Shown in pieces: positions 54,126 through 61,617 of a stretch of DNA of 64,000 nt. Source of the stretch: Priestia megaterium NBRC 15308 = ATCC 14581 (GTDB taxonomy: Bacteria; Bacillota; Bacilli; Bacillales; Bacillaceae_H). A program made the position numbers and the translations under genes. The stretch is from contig NZ_CP009920.1 in the NCBI RefSeq assembly GCF_000832985.1, forward strand, positions 4,210,501 through 4,274,500, in the 5' to 3' direction. Positions within the stretch are counted from its first letter, which is position 1. Every line of letters starts with the position of its first letter. The notes beneath the pieces are model-generated. The model ran no database searches, had not been told where the DNA came from, and saw only the letters and a program-made list of their open reading frames with translations.

Positions 54126-54150
54126 TCTCTGTTTACTATAAACAGAGAGC
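54126..54150 (+). terminator. Hairpin in the leader of the two-component operon
   Basis: GCTCTCTGTTTA and TAAACAGAGAGC around CTA: 12-bp perfect stem. No T-run, so it may be an RNA stabiliser or processing signal rather than a terminator of galU. Confidence 0.45.
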
Positions 54151-54198
54151 TTACTGTGCGTAAAAGCTGGACAAACTTAGGAATAGGGAGAGACATGT

Positions 54199-54873
54199 AT
54201 GATTCAAATATTAGTTGCAGATGATGATCAACACATTCGAGAGCTGATATCATTATATTTAGAAAATCAAGGATTCAAAATTATAAAAGCAGCAGATGGT
54301 GAAGAAGCGTGGGCGAAAATGGAAGAGTTTCGAATTGATCTAGCGGTCGTTGATATCATGATGCCATTTAAAGACGGATGGGAACTAACAAAGGAAATTA
54401 AGGAGTATTTTGATATACCGGTTTTAATGGTAACAGCTAGAGGCGAATCGCATGATAAGCTAAAAGGATTTGATATCGGAACAGACGACTATGTTGTGAA
54501 GCCTTTTGATCCTCAGGAAATGGTTGCTCGTGTAAAGGCTCTTTTACGCAGGTACCAAGTAGAAGCTAACAATGTAATCTATATGGGGAATATAAAACTA
54601 GACCGTACCAAATTGGAGATGAGTGCAGGAGAAACAAGCGAACAGCTGCCGTTAAAAGAGTTTGAATTACTGTTCACGTTAGTTAGTTCTCCAGGAAAGA
54701 TTTTTACTCGTGATCAGCTTATTCAATTAATTTGGGGATATGATTATGAAGGCGATGAGCGCACGGTAGACGTTCACATAAAACGTCTGCGAGAGAGGCT
54801 TAATCATATGAAAAATGTCGGTATGGAAATCAAAACAATTCGCGGACTAGGCTATAGAGCAGAAGGGTGTTAA
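54199..54873 (+). CDS. OmpR-family response regulator
   Basis: 224 residues. Receiver with acidic pocket DDD (8-10), phosphoacceptor Asp52 (VVDIMMP), Thr of VTARG and Lys of VVKPFDP. Winged-helix DNA-binding domain to the end (GDERTVDVHIKRLRERLN and TIRGLGYRAEG). Next gene is its kinase, 1 nt downstream. The direct repeats upstream of itself and of ykcB fit OmpR-family sites. Confidence 0.92.
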   Translation: MIQILVADDDQHIRELISLYLENQGFKIIKAADGEEAWAKMEEFRIDLAVVDIMMPFKDGWELTKEIKEYFDIPVLMVTARGESHDKLKGFDIGTDDYVVKPFDPQEMVARVKALLRRYQVEANNVIYMGNIKLDRTKLEMSAGETSEQLPLKEFELLFTLVSSPGKIFTRDQLIQLIWGYDYEGDERTVDVHIKRLRERLNHMKNVGMEIKTIRGLGYRAEGC

Positions 54874-54874
54874 T

Positions 54875-56254
54875 GTGAAATCAATTTATGTAAAGCTGGT
54901 TCTGTCGTTCATCATTACAATTTTATTGAGCGTTGTGATTACCGTTGTCGTCACGACATTTCTTAGCAAGCAGAAGCTCGAAATGCGATTAGGTCAGGAT
55001 ATGGTGAAGATGGGAGAAGATTTTATCGATTTGTACGGAGCAGAAGACTCCGACAAAGCTGCAAGGTTTTTATCTAATTCATCATTCATTCATTTTTCGT
55101 TTATTATTATTGATGATGAGCATAAAGAAAAAGTATTAGGACAGCCAGGACCCCCTATTCCAATTACACCGAAAGAAGTAGGTCAAGTATTAGACGGGGA
55201 GCGTTATTCTAATTTAAACGAGGAAAAAGATGATCGTCCACAGCCAAACGTAGTGGGTCTTCCTTTTAAAGAAAATGGACGGTCGTATGCTCTATTTATT
55301 CAGTCTCATCCACAGCGGCAATTTTCAGTTATTCAAGATGTTCAAAATATCCAGCTTATTACGATTTTATTAGTAGGTATTGTATTATTTGCATATGTTT
55401 CAATGATTATTATTAAACCGATTAAGCGTCTCAGTACAGCGATGAAAGTTGTTGGACAAGGCGAATACAATGTGCAAGTCGAGCACGCAGCGAATGATGA
55501 AATCGGTCTGTTAACTAAAAATTTTAATCAAATGACTAAAGAATTAAACAAAATAGAAACAATGAGGCAAGAGTTTATTGCTAGCGTTTCGCATGAGATT
55601 CAATCACCGCTGACCTCTATTCGCGGTTTTTCAGCGGCACTTAAAGATGATATCGTCAGTGAAGATAAAAAGATACAATATTTAACCATTATTGAAAAAG
55701 AAAGTACAAGACTTTCTCAGCTTAGTTCCAATTTGCTAAAGCTTGCTTCTCTAGACTCTGAACATCAAACGCTAATGCTGCAGCAATACCGGTTAGATGA
55801 ACAAATCAGGCATGTGGTCATGGCTTTAGAACCTCAGTGGACAAAAAAGAACATAGAAATTGACCTTGATTTATCCAATGTTCAAATAGAAGCAGATAAA
55901 GATTTGTTAGAGCAAGTTTGGCTGAATTTAGTAACAAATGCTATTAAATATACGCCTGAAAATGGATTTGTGAAAATATCTATTCATCAAAAAAACGAGG
56001 AAATAGACGTGAAAATAAAGGATAATGGAATTGGTATTGCCGAAGAAGATCAAAAATATATTTTTGAAAGCTTTTATAAAGTAGATAAATCGAGAACGTT
56101 AAAAGGAAGCGGCCTCGGTCTAGCCATTACAAAAAAAATTGTTCGGCTGCATGAGGGCGCAGTACGTGTTGAAAGCAAAAAAGAACAAGGAAGCATTTTT
56201 ACGGTAACCTTGCCTATCCAAAAAAATAGGGCTAAAAAAGACTCGTCTGTGTAA
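54875..56254 (+). CDS. Sensor histidine kinase
   Basis: 459 residues from GTG 54875. Transmembrane helices at about 7-29 and 161-181 bound an outer sensor of some 130 residues; HAMP follows. The phosphoaccepting His240 lies in SVSHEIQSPLTSIRGF (an S in place of T after the usual R/Q). N-box LVTNAIKYTPENG, G1 DNGIGIAEED and G2 GSGLGLAI are intact. Partner of the preceding regulator. The signal is unknown; the neighbours suggest envelope stress or polymer status. Confidence 0.92.
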   Translation: MKSIYVKLVLSFIITILLSVVITVVVTTFLSKQKLEMRLGQDMVKMGEDFIDLYGAEDSDKAARFLSNSSFIHFSFIIIDDEHKEKVLGQPGPPIPITPKEVGQVLDGERYSNLNEEKDDRPQPNVVGLPFKENGRSYALFIQSHPQRQFSVIQDVQNIQLITILLVGIVLFAYVSMIIIKPIKRLSTAMKVVGQGEYNVQVEHAANDEIGLLTKNFNQMTKELNKIETMRQEFIASVSHEIQSPLTSIRGFSAALKDDIVSEDKKIQYLTIIEKESTRLSQLSSNLLKLASLDSEHQTLMLQQYRLDEQIRHVVMALEPQWTKKNIEIDLDLSNVQIEADKDLLEQVWLNLVTNAIKYTPENGFVKISIHQKNEEIDVKIKDNGIGIAEEDQKYIFESFYKVDKSRTLKGSGLGLAITKKIVRLHEGAVRVESKKEQGSIFTVTLPIQKNRAKKDSSV

Positions 56255-56277
56255 GTTCATGCAGATGAGTCTTTTTT
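56234..56277 (+). terminator. Terminator after the kinase
   Basis: AAAAAAGACTCGTCTG and CAGATGAGTCTTTTTT arms; the 5' arm overlaps the gene end. Confidence 0.85.
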
Positions 56278-56334
56278 ATTAGGTCAAAGATATAAAAAAA
56301 ATTAATAATATCTATTTATTTTTTTAATCCCTAC

Positions 56335-56363
56335 TTGACATATAGGTAAAGTGTAAATAATAT
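56335..56363 (+). promoter_or_regulatory. Sulfur promoter before the Cys-rich mini-ORF and yezD
   Basis: TTGACA (56335-56340), 17-bp spacer starting TATAGGTAAAGTGT, TAATAT (56358-56363). ATAGGTAAAGTGT also occurs at the same position in the promoter at 57343. Likely target of a sulfur-responsive repressor. Confidence 0.78.
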
Positions 56364-56405
56364 AGATAGTATAAATCTTTTGAAAAAATTGGGATGCTAA
56401 AGAAG

Positions 56406-56458
56406 CTGATCGGTCAACCGAAGGCTCATACTTGTTCGCTACTAGTGTGGGCCTTTTC
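56406..56458 (+). promoter_or_regulatory. Sulfur-leader hairpin plus terminator, copy 3
   Basis: Hairpin 56406-56426: GCT-GA-TCGG-TCAA-CCGA-A-GGC. Terminator stem GGCTCATACT (56424-56433) with AGTGTGGGCC (56445-56454), then TTTT. The inner stem TCGG/CCGA covaries with TTGG/CCAA of copy 1. Confidence 0.72.
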
Positions 56459-56519
56459 TGTACATTAGTTGTGGTCATTAAAATCTCAATCTTCAACTGA
56501 ACATATGGGGAGGATTACC

Positions 56520-56591
56520 ATGTATTTATCTTCTGCACATTATACAAGTACTTATAGATGTTGTTCGCTTTGTTTATTCAACTGCAACTAA
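56520..56591 (+). CDS. Cysteine-rich 23-residue mini-ORF, possible leader peptide
   Basis: ATG 56520 lies 6-7 nt after GGGGAGG, a strong site. The peptide begins MYLSSAHYTSTYRCCSLC and contains four cysteines in its last ten residues, including a CC pair. It ends 35 nt before yezD, in the leader of a sulfur-controlled operon. Ribosome stalling at Cys codons when cysteine is short would be a way to couple translation to cysteine supply; no alternative terminator is seen between it and yezD, so the effect may be translational. It could also be a small metal- or sulfide-binding peptide. Confidence 0.55.
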   Translation: MYLSSAHYTSTYRCCSLCLFNCN

Positions 56592-56626
56592 AATATAAAT
56601 TTATCTATGAATAGGAGAATGATAAA

Positions 56627-56791
56627 ATGGCTTCAATTACACAAGAAAAATTAGATTATATTGTTAAATTACTAACTGAAATCAACTATGGATCTGTACT
56701 AATTACTCTTCACGATGGACAAATTACTCAAGTGGACAGCACGGAAAAAAACCGCTTTTTAGCTAAAAGCAAAGTAGCAAGCCACAAATAA
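56627..56791 (+). CDS. yezD: YezD-family (DUF2292) small protein
   Basis: 54 residues behind AGGAG. Family pattern INYGSVLITLHDGQITQVDSTEKNR is clear (G-S-hydrophobic, then HDGxxxQxDxTEK). YezD-like proteins are small, and often lie beside sulfate or sulfonate transport genes in Firmicutes; their role is unknown. Third element of the unit after the leader switch and the Cys-rich mini-ORF. Confidence 0.82.
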   Translation: MASITQEKLDYIVKLLTEINYGSVLITLHDGQITQVDSTEKNRFLAKSKVASHK

Positions 56792-56806
56792 GCCTAATTA
56801 AATACG

Positions 56807-56880
56807 TATTTAGAGAAACTGAAGGGCCAGCCTAGCTAGCGAATGCTTGACGGCGGGGCAAGCAAGTACTGTGCTAAATA
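56807..56880 (+). other. GC-rich structured stretch between yezD and the FbpA-like gene
   Basis: TATTTAG (56807-56813) can pair with CTAAATA (56874-56880), closing about 60 nt that is GC-rich compared with its AT-rich surroundings. Inside is hairpin TGCTTG/CAAGCA (56844-56864). Junction-like purine-rich segments (GAAACTGAAGGG, GGCGGGG) give it a riboswitch-like look, but I cannot place it in a known class. A 20-codon frame from 56843 has no good RBS. Confidence 0.35.
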
Positions 56881-56895
56881 TAGAAAACGTGCGTA

Positions 56896-56956
56896 TTCGA
56901 ATTAAAATTGACTTTCTTTCCGGTAGAATATTTAGAATTTTTCGAATTAAAATTGA
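56896..56956 (+). repeat. 16-bp direct repeat with -35-like boxes
   Basis: TTCGAATTAAAATTGA occurs at 56896-56911 and 56941-56956. Each copy ends in the start of a -35-like box (TTGACT and TTGAGT). The second is followed by TATAGG, the element common to the sulfur promoters, so it is the likely promoter of copy 4. Confidence 0.6.
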
Positions 56957-56985
56957 GTTATAGGTTGTATGAGTATGACGATGAG

Positions 56986-57023
56986 AAGTATAAAGCTTCT
57001 AAAGCAGCAGCTTTATACTTTTT
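56986..57023 (+). terminator. First leader terminator before the FbpA-like gene
   Basis: AAGTATAAAGC (56986-56996) and GCTTTATACTT (57010-57020) form an 11-bp stem followed by T-rich sequence; it precedes the copy 4 switch, so this leader has two terminators in series. Confidence 0.7.
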
Positions 57024-57056
57024 AAAATTATGAAAATCTGACAGTTTCATTCCTGT

Positions 57057-57107
57057 GCTGACCGGATTACCGAAGGCTTCTGACCTGTGTTAGGAGTCTT
57101 TTTTTAT
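57057..57107 (+). promoter_or_regulatory. Sulfur-leader hairpin plus terminator, copy 4
   Basis: Hairpin 57057-57077: GCT-GA-CCGG-ATTA-CCGA-A-GGC (three inner pairs, CGG/CCG). Terminator stem GGCTTCTGAC (57075-57084) with GTTAGGAGTC (57089-57098), three G-T pairs, then nine or so T. The least perfect copy but with the same layout. Confidence 0.68.
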
Positions 57108-57137
57108 TCTTAAATTAATATAATAGGAGGAGAAAAG

Positions 57138-57290
57138 ATGGAAAATTTATTACGAGCAGCGGTGCGGCAAAGAAAACAATACCTCATTGAAGAGTTACTG
57201 AAAAAAGGGATTTACAAAAAAGAAAACCATCATCTTTTTGAACTTACACTCTCTGACTTAGAAAAAGAGTATCTGGCACGCAGTAAGTAA
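57138..57290 (+). CDS. FbpA-family (Fur-regulated basic protein A type) small protein
   Basis: 50 residues from ATG 57138 behind AGGAGGAG. The family pattern LLRAAVRQRKQYLIEELLKKG, then HLFELTLSDLEKEYL is clear. B. subtilis FbpA is a small basic protein of the Fur iron-sparing response. Here the gene sits among sulfur leader switches and I see no Fur box, so it may be an adaptor for sulfur limitation rather than iron. Function inferred only by family. Confidence 0.78.
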   Translation: MENLLRAAVRQRKQYLIEELLKKGIYKKENHHLFELTLSDLEKEYLARSK

Positions 57291-57342
57291 GGAAAGTACG
57301 TAAAAAGAACTAAAATAAGTGTAAAAAAGATTAAAAACCCAG

Positions 57343-57371
57343 TTGACTAATAGGTAAAGTGTGTTTATTAT
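57343..57371 (+). promoter_or_regulatory. Sulfur promoter before the sulfate transporter operon
   Basis: TTGACT (57343-57348), 17-bp spacer starting AATAGGTAAAGTGT, TATTAT (57366-57371). Shares ATAGGTAAAGTGT with the promoter at 56335. Confidence 0.78.
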
Positions 57372-57458
57372 AAAAACAAGAATAAATTGTCTTTTCAGAA
57401 AGTATCTTCTTTTTATTCTTACGAATAAATTTAATAAGAATAATTTAAGAGCATATAC

Positions 57459-57513
57459 GCTGATCAGACTAACTGAAGGCTGCTTCTCTTTTCAAAGAGA
57501 TAGCGGCCTTTTT
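57459..57513 (+). promoter_or_regulatory. Sulfur-leader hairpin plus terminator, copy 5
   Basis: Hairpin 57459-57480: GCT-GA-TCAG-ACTAA-CTGA-A-GGC (5-nt loop). Terminator stem 57478-57491 with 57494-57508 (14 pairs, one bulged T), then TTTTT. TCAG/CTGA is a further compensatory version of the inner stem. 30 nt before the sulfate-binding protein ATG. Confidence 0.75.
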
Positions 57514-57542
57514 GTATTTTTTTATAAAAAGGGGAGTAAAAC

Positions 57543-58607
57543 ATGAAGAAAAAAGCAGTTCAGTTTTTAATGGTGCTAACGGCACTGCTGGTCGTGCTAG
57601 CAGGTTGCGGCAATGGGAAATCTACTGAAACAGCAGGGAAAGATAGTTCTGCGAGTAAAAACGATTCAAAAAAACCAGTAGAGCTTTTAAACGTTTCATA
57701 TGATCCTACACGTGAGCTTTATCAGGAGTTCAATAAGAGCTTTGCATCTTATTGGAAAGATAAAACAGGGCAAGACGTTACTATCAAGCAATCACACGGT
57801 GGCTCTGGTAAGCAAGGCCGGGCAGTTATTGACGGTTTAGAAGCGGATGTCGTAACGCTTGCGCTTGCATACGATATTGATGAAATTGCTCAAACTCGCC
57901 AATTATTAAACAAAGACTGGGAAAAAGAATTGGCTCATAATTCTACACCATACACATCAACAATTGTTTTTTTAGTTCGTAAAGGAAATCCAAAGGGAAT
58001 TAAAGATTGGGATGATTTAACGAAAAAAGGTACATCCGTTATTACACCAAATCCAAAAACGTCTGGAGGCGCACGCTGGAATTATTTAGCGGCTTGGGCA
58101 TACGCGAAGAATAAATATAACGGAGATAACAAAAAGGTTGAAGACTTCATGGGTAAACTTTATGGAAATGTCGAAGTGTTAGACTCAGGCGCACGCGGAG
58201 CGACAACTACGTTTGTAGAACGGGGCATTGGAGACGTGTTAATTGCATGGGAAAATGAAGCTTACTTATCGTTAAATGAGCTAGGAAAAGATAAATTTGA
58301 AATTGTAACACCGTCATTGAGTATTTTAGCAGAACCGCCTGTTGCTGTAGTAGATAAAGTAGCTGAAAAGAAAGGCACAACAAAGGTAGCAAAAGCATAC
58401 TTAAAATATCTATATACAGAAAAAGGTCAGGAAATCGCAGCGGAAAATTACTATCGTCCTCGAAATGAAAAAGTATTAGAGAAACACAAAGATCAATTTC
58501 CTTCTCTTAACCTAGTCACCATTAAAGATTTTGGCGGCTGGAAAAAAGCTCAAGAAACTCATTTTAACGATGGAGGAACATTCGATCAGATTTATCAGCC
58601 AAAGTAA
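57543..58607 (+). CDS. Sulfate-binding lipoprotein of ABC transporter
   Basis: 354 residues. Lipoprotein signal ending in VLAGC (Cys22). Sulfate-binding protein family: [51 protein letters not shown], and [19 protein letters not shown]. Similar to Sbp/CysP, which bind sulfate or thiosulfate outside the membrane. RBS AAAAAGGGGAG. First gene of the four-gene importer behind the sulfur switch; B. subtilis itself uses the unrelated CysP permease. Confidence 0.94.
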   Translation: MKKKAVQFLMVLTALLVVLAGCGNGKSTETAGKDSSASKNDSKKPVELLNVSYDPTRELYQEFNKSFASYWKDKTGQDVTIKQSHGGSGKQGRAVIDGLEADVVTLALAYDIDEIAQTRQLLNKDWEKELAHNSTPYTSTIVFLVRKGNPKGIKDWDDLTKKGTSVITPNPKTSGGARWNYLAAWAYAKNKYNGDNKKVEDFMGKLYGNVEVLDSGARGATTTFVERGIGDVLIAWENEAYLSLNELGKDKFEIVTPSLSILAEPPVAVVDKVAEKKGTTKVAKAYLKYLYTEKGQEIAAENYYRPRNEKVLEKHKDQFPSLNLVTIKDFGGWKKAQETHFNDGGTFDQIYQPK

Positions 58608-58701
58608 TATGATGCATTAAAAAAAATAAATGAGGAAGATACGAATGGTAATTCGTATCTTCTGTGTACATGTATCTTGAAAGCAGAGAGAGGTGTAAGA
58701 C

Positions 58702-59538
58702 GTGAGCGTGTTACAACGACAGAAGAAAAAGGAAAGTATCTTACCTGGATTTGGGCTTTCTTTAGGTTTTACGGTGTTTTATGCAAGTATCCTTGTGCTT
58801 TTTCCGTTAGCGATGATTTTTCTAAATACGGCATCTATGGGATGGAGCGACTTTATTAAAACTGTTACAGACTCTAGAGTAGTAGCATCATATAAATTAA
58901 GTTTTGGAGCAGCATTTGCAGCAGGGATTATTAATGTTATTTTTGGAACTATTATTGCATGGGTATTAGTGAGATATCATTTTCCCGGAAAGAGGTTTAT
59001 TGATGGACTTGTAGATTTGCCGTTTGCTTTACCAACGGCTGTTGCCGGCATTGCCTTGACCACTCTTTACGTTCCGAAAGGATGGATTGGTCAATTATTT
59101 ACGTTTAAAATCGCATTTACGCCTATCGGAATTATTATCGCTCTGACGTTTATTGGTCTGCCGTTTGTTGTCCGAATGGTGCAGCCAGTATTGCAAAACT
59201 TTAATGCAGAGATCGAAGAAGCATCGGCTAGTTTAGGAGCCAGCCGAATGCAAACATTCAGAAAAGTTATTTTTCCAGAGCTGGTGCCTGCTATTTTAAC
59301 AGGCTTTTCTCTTTCATTCGCAAGAGCGCTTGGAGAATACGGGTCAGTTGTTTTTATTGCTGGAAATATGCCGATGAAAACTGAAATTACGCCGCTTATT
59401 ATTATGACAAAACTCGAGCAGTACGATTATGCGGGCGCTACTGCTATTGCATCAGTCATGCTCGTTGTATCATTTTTTCTGTTATTACTTATTAATATTA
59501 TTCAATGGTGGACAAATCGTAAATTTGTACATAGTTAA
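58702..59538 (+). CDS. cysT: Sulfate ABC transporter permease
   Basis: 278 residues from GTG 58702. Six hydrophobic helices; sulfate permease pattern [21 protein letters not shown] and EAA loop [22 protein letters not shown]. CysT (CysU) pairs with CysW to form the channel. Confidence 0.92.
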   Translation: MSVLQRQKKKESILPGFGLSLGFTVFYASILVLFPLAMIFLNTASMGWSDFIKTVTDSRVVASYKLSFGAAFAAGIINVIFGTIIAWVLVRYHFPGKRFIDGLVDLPFALPTAVAGIALTTLYVPKGWIGQLFTFKIAFTPIGIIIALTFIGLPFVVRMVQPVLQNFNAEIEEASASLGASRMQTFRKVIFPELVPAILTGFSLSFARALGEYGSVVFIAGNMPMKTEITPLIIMTKLEQYDYAGATAIASVMLVVSFFLLLLINIIQWWTNRKFVHS

Positions 59539-59550
59539 GGAGGGATGACA

Positions 59551-60417
59551 TTGGCAGGACATGTTCCAATGCAGCATGCAAAAACGACTGTTAAACTTAA
59601 TCATTCTAGTTTAAAAGAGCCCAAAGTCGTCCAGTGGCTGCTTACATTTATTGCACTGGCTTTTTTAGCTCTATTCTTAGTGCTCCCGCTCATCACCATT
59701 TTTATGACAGCTTTTCAAAAAGGGTTGGAAACGTATCTCGCTGCGATTACAAATCCGGATGCTTTGGCTGCTATTAAACTAACGCTAATTGTGGTGCTTA
59801 TTACTGTTCCTTTAAATGCCGTTTTCGGCGTGGTAGCCGCATGGTTAATTACAAAGTTTGATTTTAAAGGAAAGAATATTTTAATTACGCTTATTGATTT
59901 GCCGTTTGCTGTTTCACCTATTATTGCTGGATTGGTTTTTATTTTATTATTTGGTGCACAAGGGTTATTCGGAGAATGGTTGTTTAATCACGACATCAAA
60001 ATTGTATTTGCTATTCCCGGTATTATATTAGCTACGCTTTTTGTAACGCTTCCGTTTGTTGCCAAAGAATTGATTCCACTCATGCAAGCTCAAGGGTCAG
60101 CCGAAGAAGAAGCGTCGTTAACGTTAGGAGCCAGCGGTTTCAAAACTTTTTTTCTAGTGACGTTACCTAATATTAAATGGGGCTTATTATATGGCATTAT
60201 TTTATGTAATGCGCGGGCGATTGGGGAGTTTGGAGCTGTTTCCGTTGTGTCTGGGCACATTCGAGGAATGACAAATACGATGCCTCTTCATATTGAAATT
60301 CTCTACAATGAATATCAATTTGCAGCAGCGTTTGCGGTAGCATCTTTAATGTCAATTTTAGCTATTTTTACATTAATTATAAAAAATATTATTGAGTGGA
60401 AAGTCAAACATATTTAA
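59551..60417 (+). CDS. cysW: Sulfate ABC transporter permease
   Basis: 288 residues from TTG 59551, 6-7 nt after AAGGAGGG; the ATG at 59545 lies right against that site. Pattern [23 protein letters not shown] and EAA loop [23 protein letters not shown]. Paralogue of CysT, with a slightly longer hydrophilic N-terminus. Confidence 0.92.
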   Translation: MAGHVPMQHAKTTVKLNHSSLKEPKVVQWLLTFIALAFLALFLVLPLITIFMTAFQKGLETYLAAITNPDALAAIKLTLIVVLITVPLNAVFGVVAAWLITKFDFKGKNILITLIDLPFAVSPIIAGLVFILLFGAQGLFGEWLFNHDIKIVFAIPGIILATLFVTLPFVAKELIPLMQAQGSAEEEASLTLGASGFKTFFLVTLPNIKWGLLYGIILCNARAIGEFGAVSVVSGHIRGMTNTMPLHIEILYNEYQFAAAFAVASLMSILAIFTLIIKNIIEWKVKHI

Positions 60418-60436
60418 AAAGGAAGGAGCTTATGAA

Positions 60437-61510
60437 ATGAGTATCCATATTAAGCACGTATCAAAGAACTTTGGTGATTTTAAAGCGCTGGATTCTATTA
60501 ACATTGATATTCAAACGGGTGAATTAGTAGCTTTACTCGGTCCGTCCGGTTCTGGAAAAACATCTTTGCTTCGTATCATTGCCGGTCTTGAACATCTTGA
60601 TCAAGGAGCTGTTTTATTTGATGGAAAGGAAATTACGCGCATAAATCCAAAAGAGCGGAATGTAGGGTTTGTTTTTCAACACTATGCTTTGTTCAGGCAT
60701 ATGACTGTGTTTGATAACATTGCGTATGGTTTAAAAGTACGACCTAAAAAAACAAGGCCTTCTAAAACAGACATTACCAAGAAAGTAACCGAGCTGCTGC
60801 AGCTTGTTAAACTAGAGCTGCTTGCAAATCGCTATCCCTCTCAATTATCGGGCGGACAGCGCCAGCGAGTAGCTCTTGCTCGAGCGTTAGCAGTAGAACC
60901 GAAAGTACTGCTATTAGATGAACCTTTTGGCGCTCTGGATGCAAAAGTTCGCAAGGATTTGCGCAGATGGCTGCGTAAATTGCATAATGATTTTCATATT
61001 ACGAGTATTTTCGTTACGCATGATCAAGAAGAAGCCTTGGATGTAGCTGATCGTATTGTTGTGATGAACAACGGGAAAATTGAGCAGATTGGAAGTCCTG
61101 AAGAAGTATATGATCATCCTAACAGTCCATTTGTGTACGATTTTTTAGGAAACGTCAATTTATTCAAGGGCCGCATTCATAAAGGCAGACTAAAACAAGG
61201 AAGCTTTGAAATGGATGTTCCAGAATTTAACGGAAGGAATGAAGAAGCAGCTGTTGGGTATGTACGACCTCATGATATTCACCTTGAAAAGGTAAAAACA
61301 AGCGCAGATGCTGTTTCTGCAACCGTTAGCCATATTCATGTGATAGGGGCTATCGTGCAAGTTGAATTAAAAAGAGAAGATGCAGAAGAATTTTTAGAAG
61401 CTGAATTGAGCAAAGAGCACTATAAAGTCCTCAGTCTTCAAGTGGGAGAGAAGGTGTATGTAAAGCCTAAGCAGCTAAAAGTATTTATTCCAGAAGATTA
61501 TTCTATTTAA
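60437..61510 (+). CDS. cysA: Sulfate ABC transporter ATP-binding protein
   Basis: 357 residues from ATG 60437. Walker A GPSGSGKT (35-42), signature LSGGQRQR (137-144), Walker B LLLDEP and a C-terminal TOBE-like domain (about 240-357: [26 protein letters not shown]). Energises the sulfate/thiosulfate importer. Final gene of the operon, terminated at 61512. Confidence 0.95.
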   Translation: MSIHIKHVSKNFGDFKALDSINIDIQTGELVALLGPSGSGKTSLLRIIAGLEHLDQGAVLFDGKEITRINPKERNVGFVFQHYALFRHMTVFDNIAYGLKVRPKKTRPSKTDITKKVTELLQLVKLELLANRYPSQLSGGQRQRVALARALAVEPKVLLLDEPFGALDAKVRKDLRRWLRKLHNDFHITSIFVTHDQEEALDVADRIVVMNNGKIEQIGSPEEVYDHPNSPFVYDFLGNVNLFKGRIHKGRLKQGSFEMDVPEFNGRNEEAAVGYVRPHDIHLEKVKTSADAVSATVSHIHVIGAIVQVELKREDAEEFLEAELSKEHYKVLSLQVGEKVYVKPKQLKVFIPEDYSI

Positions 61511-61511
61511 T

Positions 61512-61544
61512 AAAAAGCGTAAAGGTATGCCTTTGCGCTTTTTA
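61512..61544 (+). terminator. Terminator after cysA
   Basis: AAAAAGCG-AAAGG and CCTTT-CGCTTTTT arms with a TATG loop. Confidence 0.85.
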
Positions 61545-61617
61545 TCTAACAATAAATTAGTACCAGATATTAAAAGTAGGTGTTATAATTAAGTATCAAC
61601 TGATTTGAGGTGGAGAA

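Noticed and set aside
56843-56905. 20-codon frame from 56843 in the GC-rich stretch
   Set aside because: No RBS at the right distance and it crosses the proposed RNA stem; coding is unlikely.
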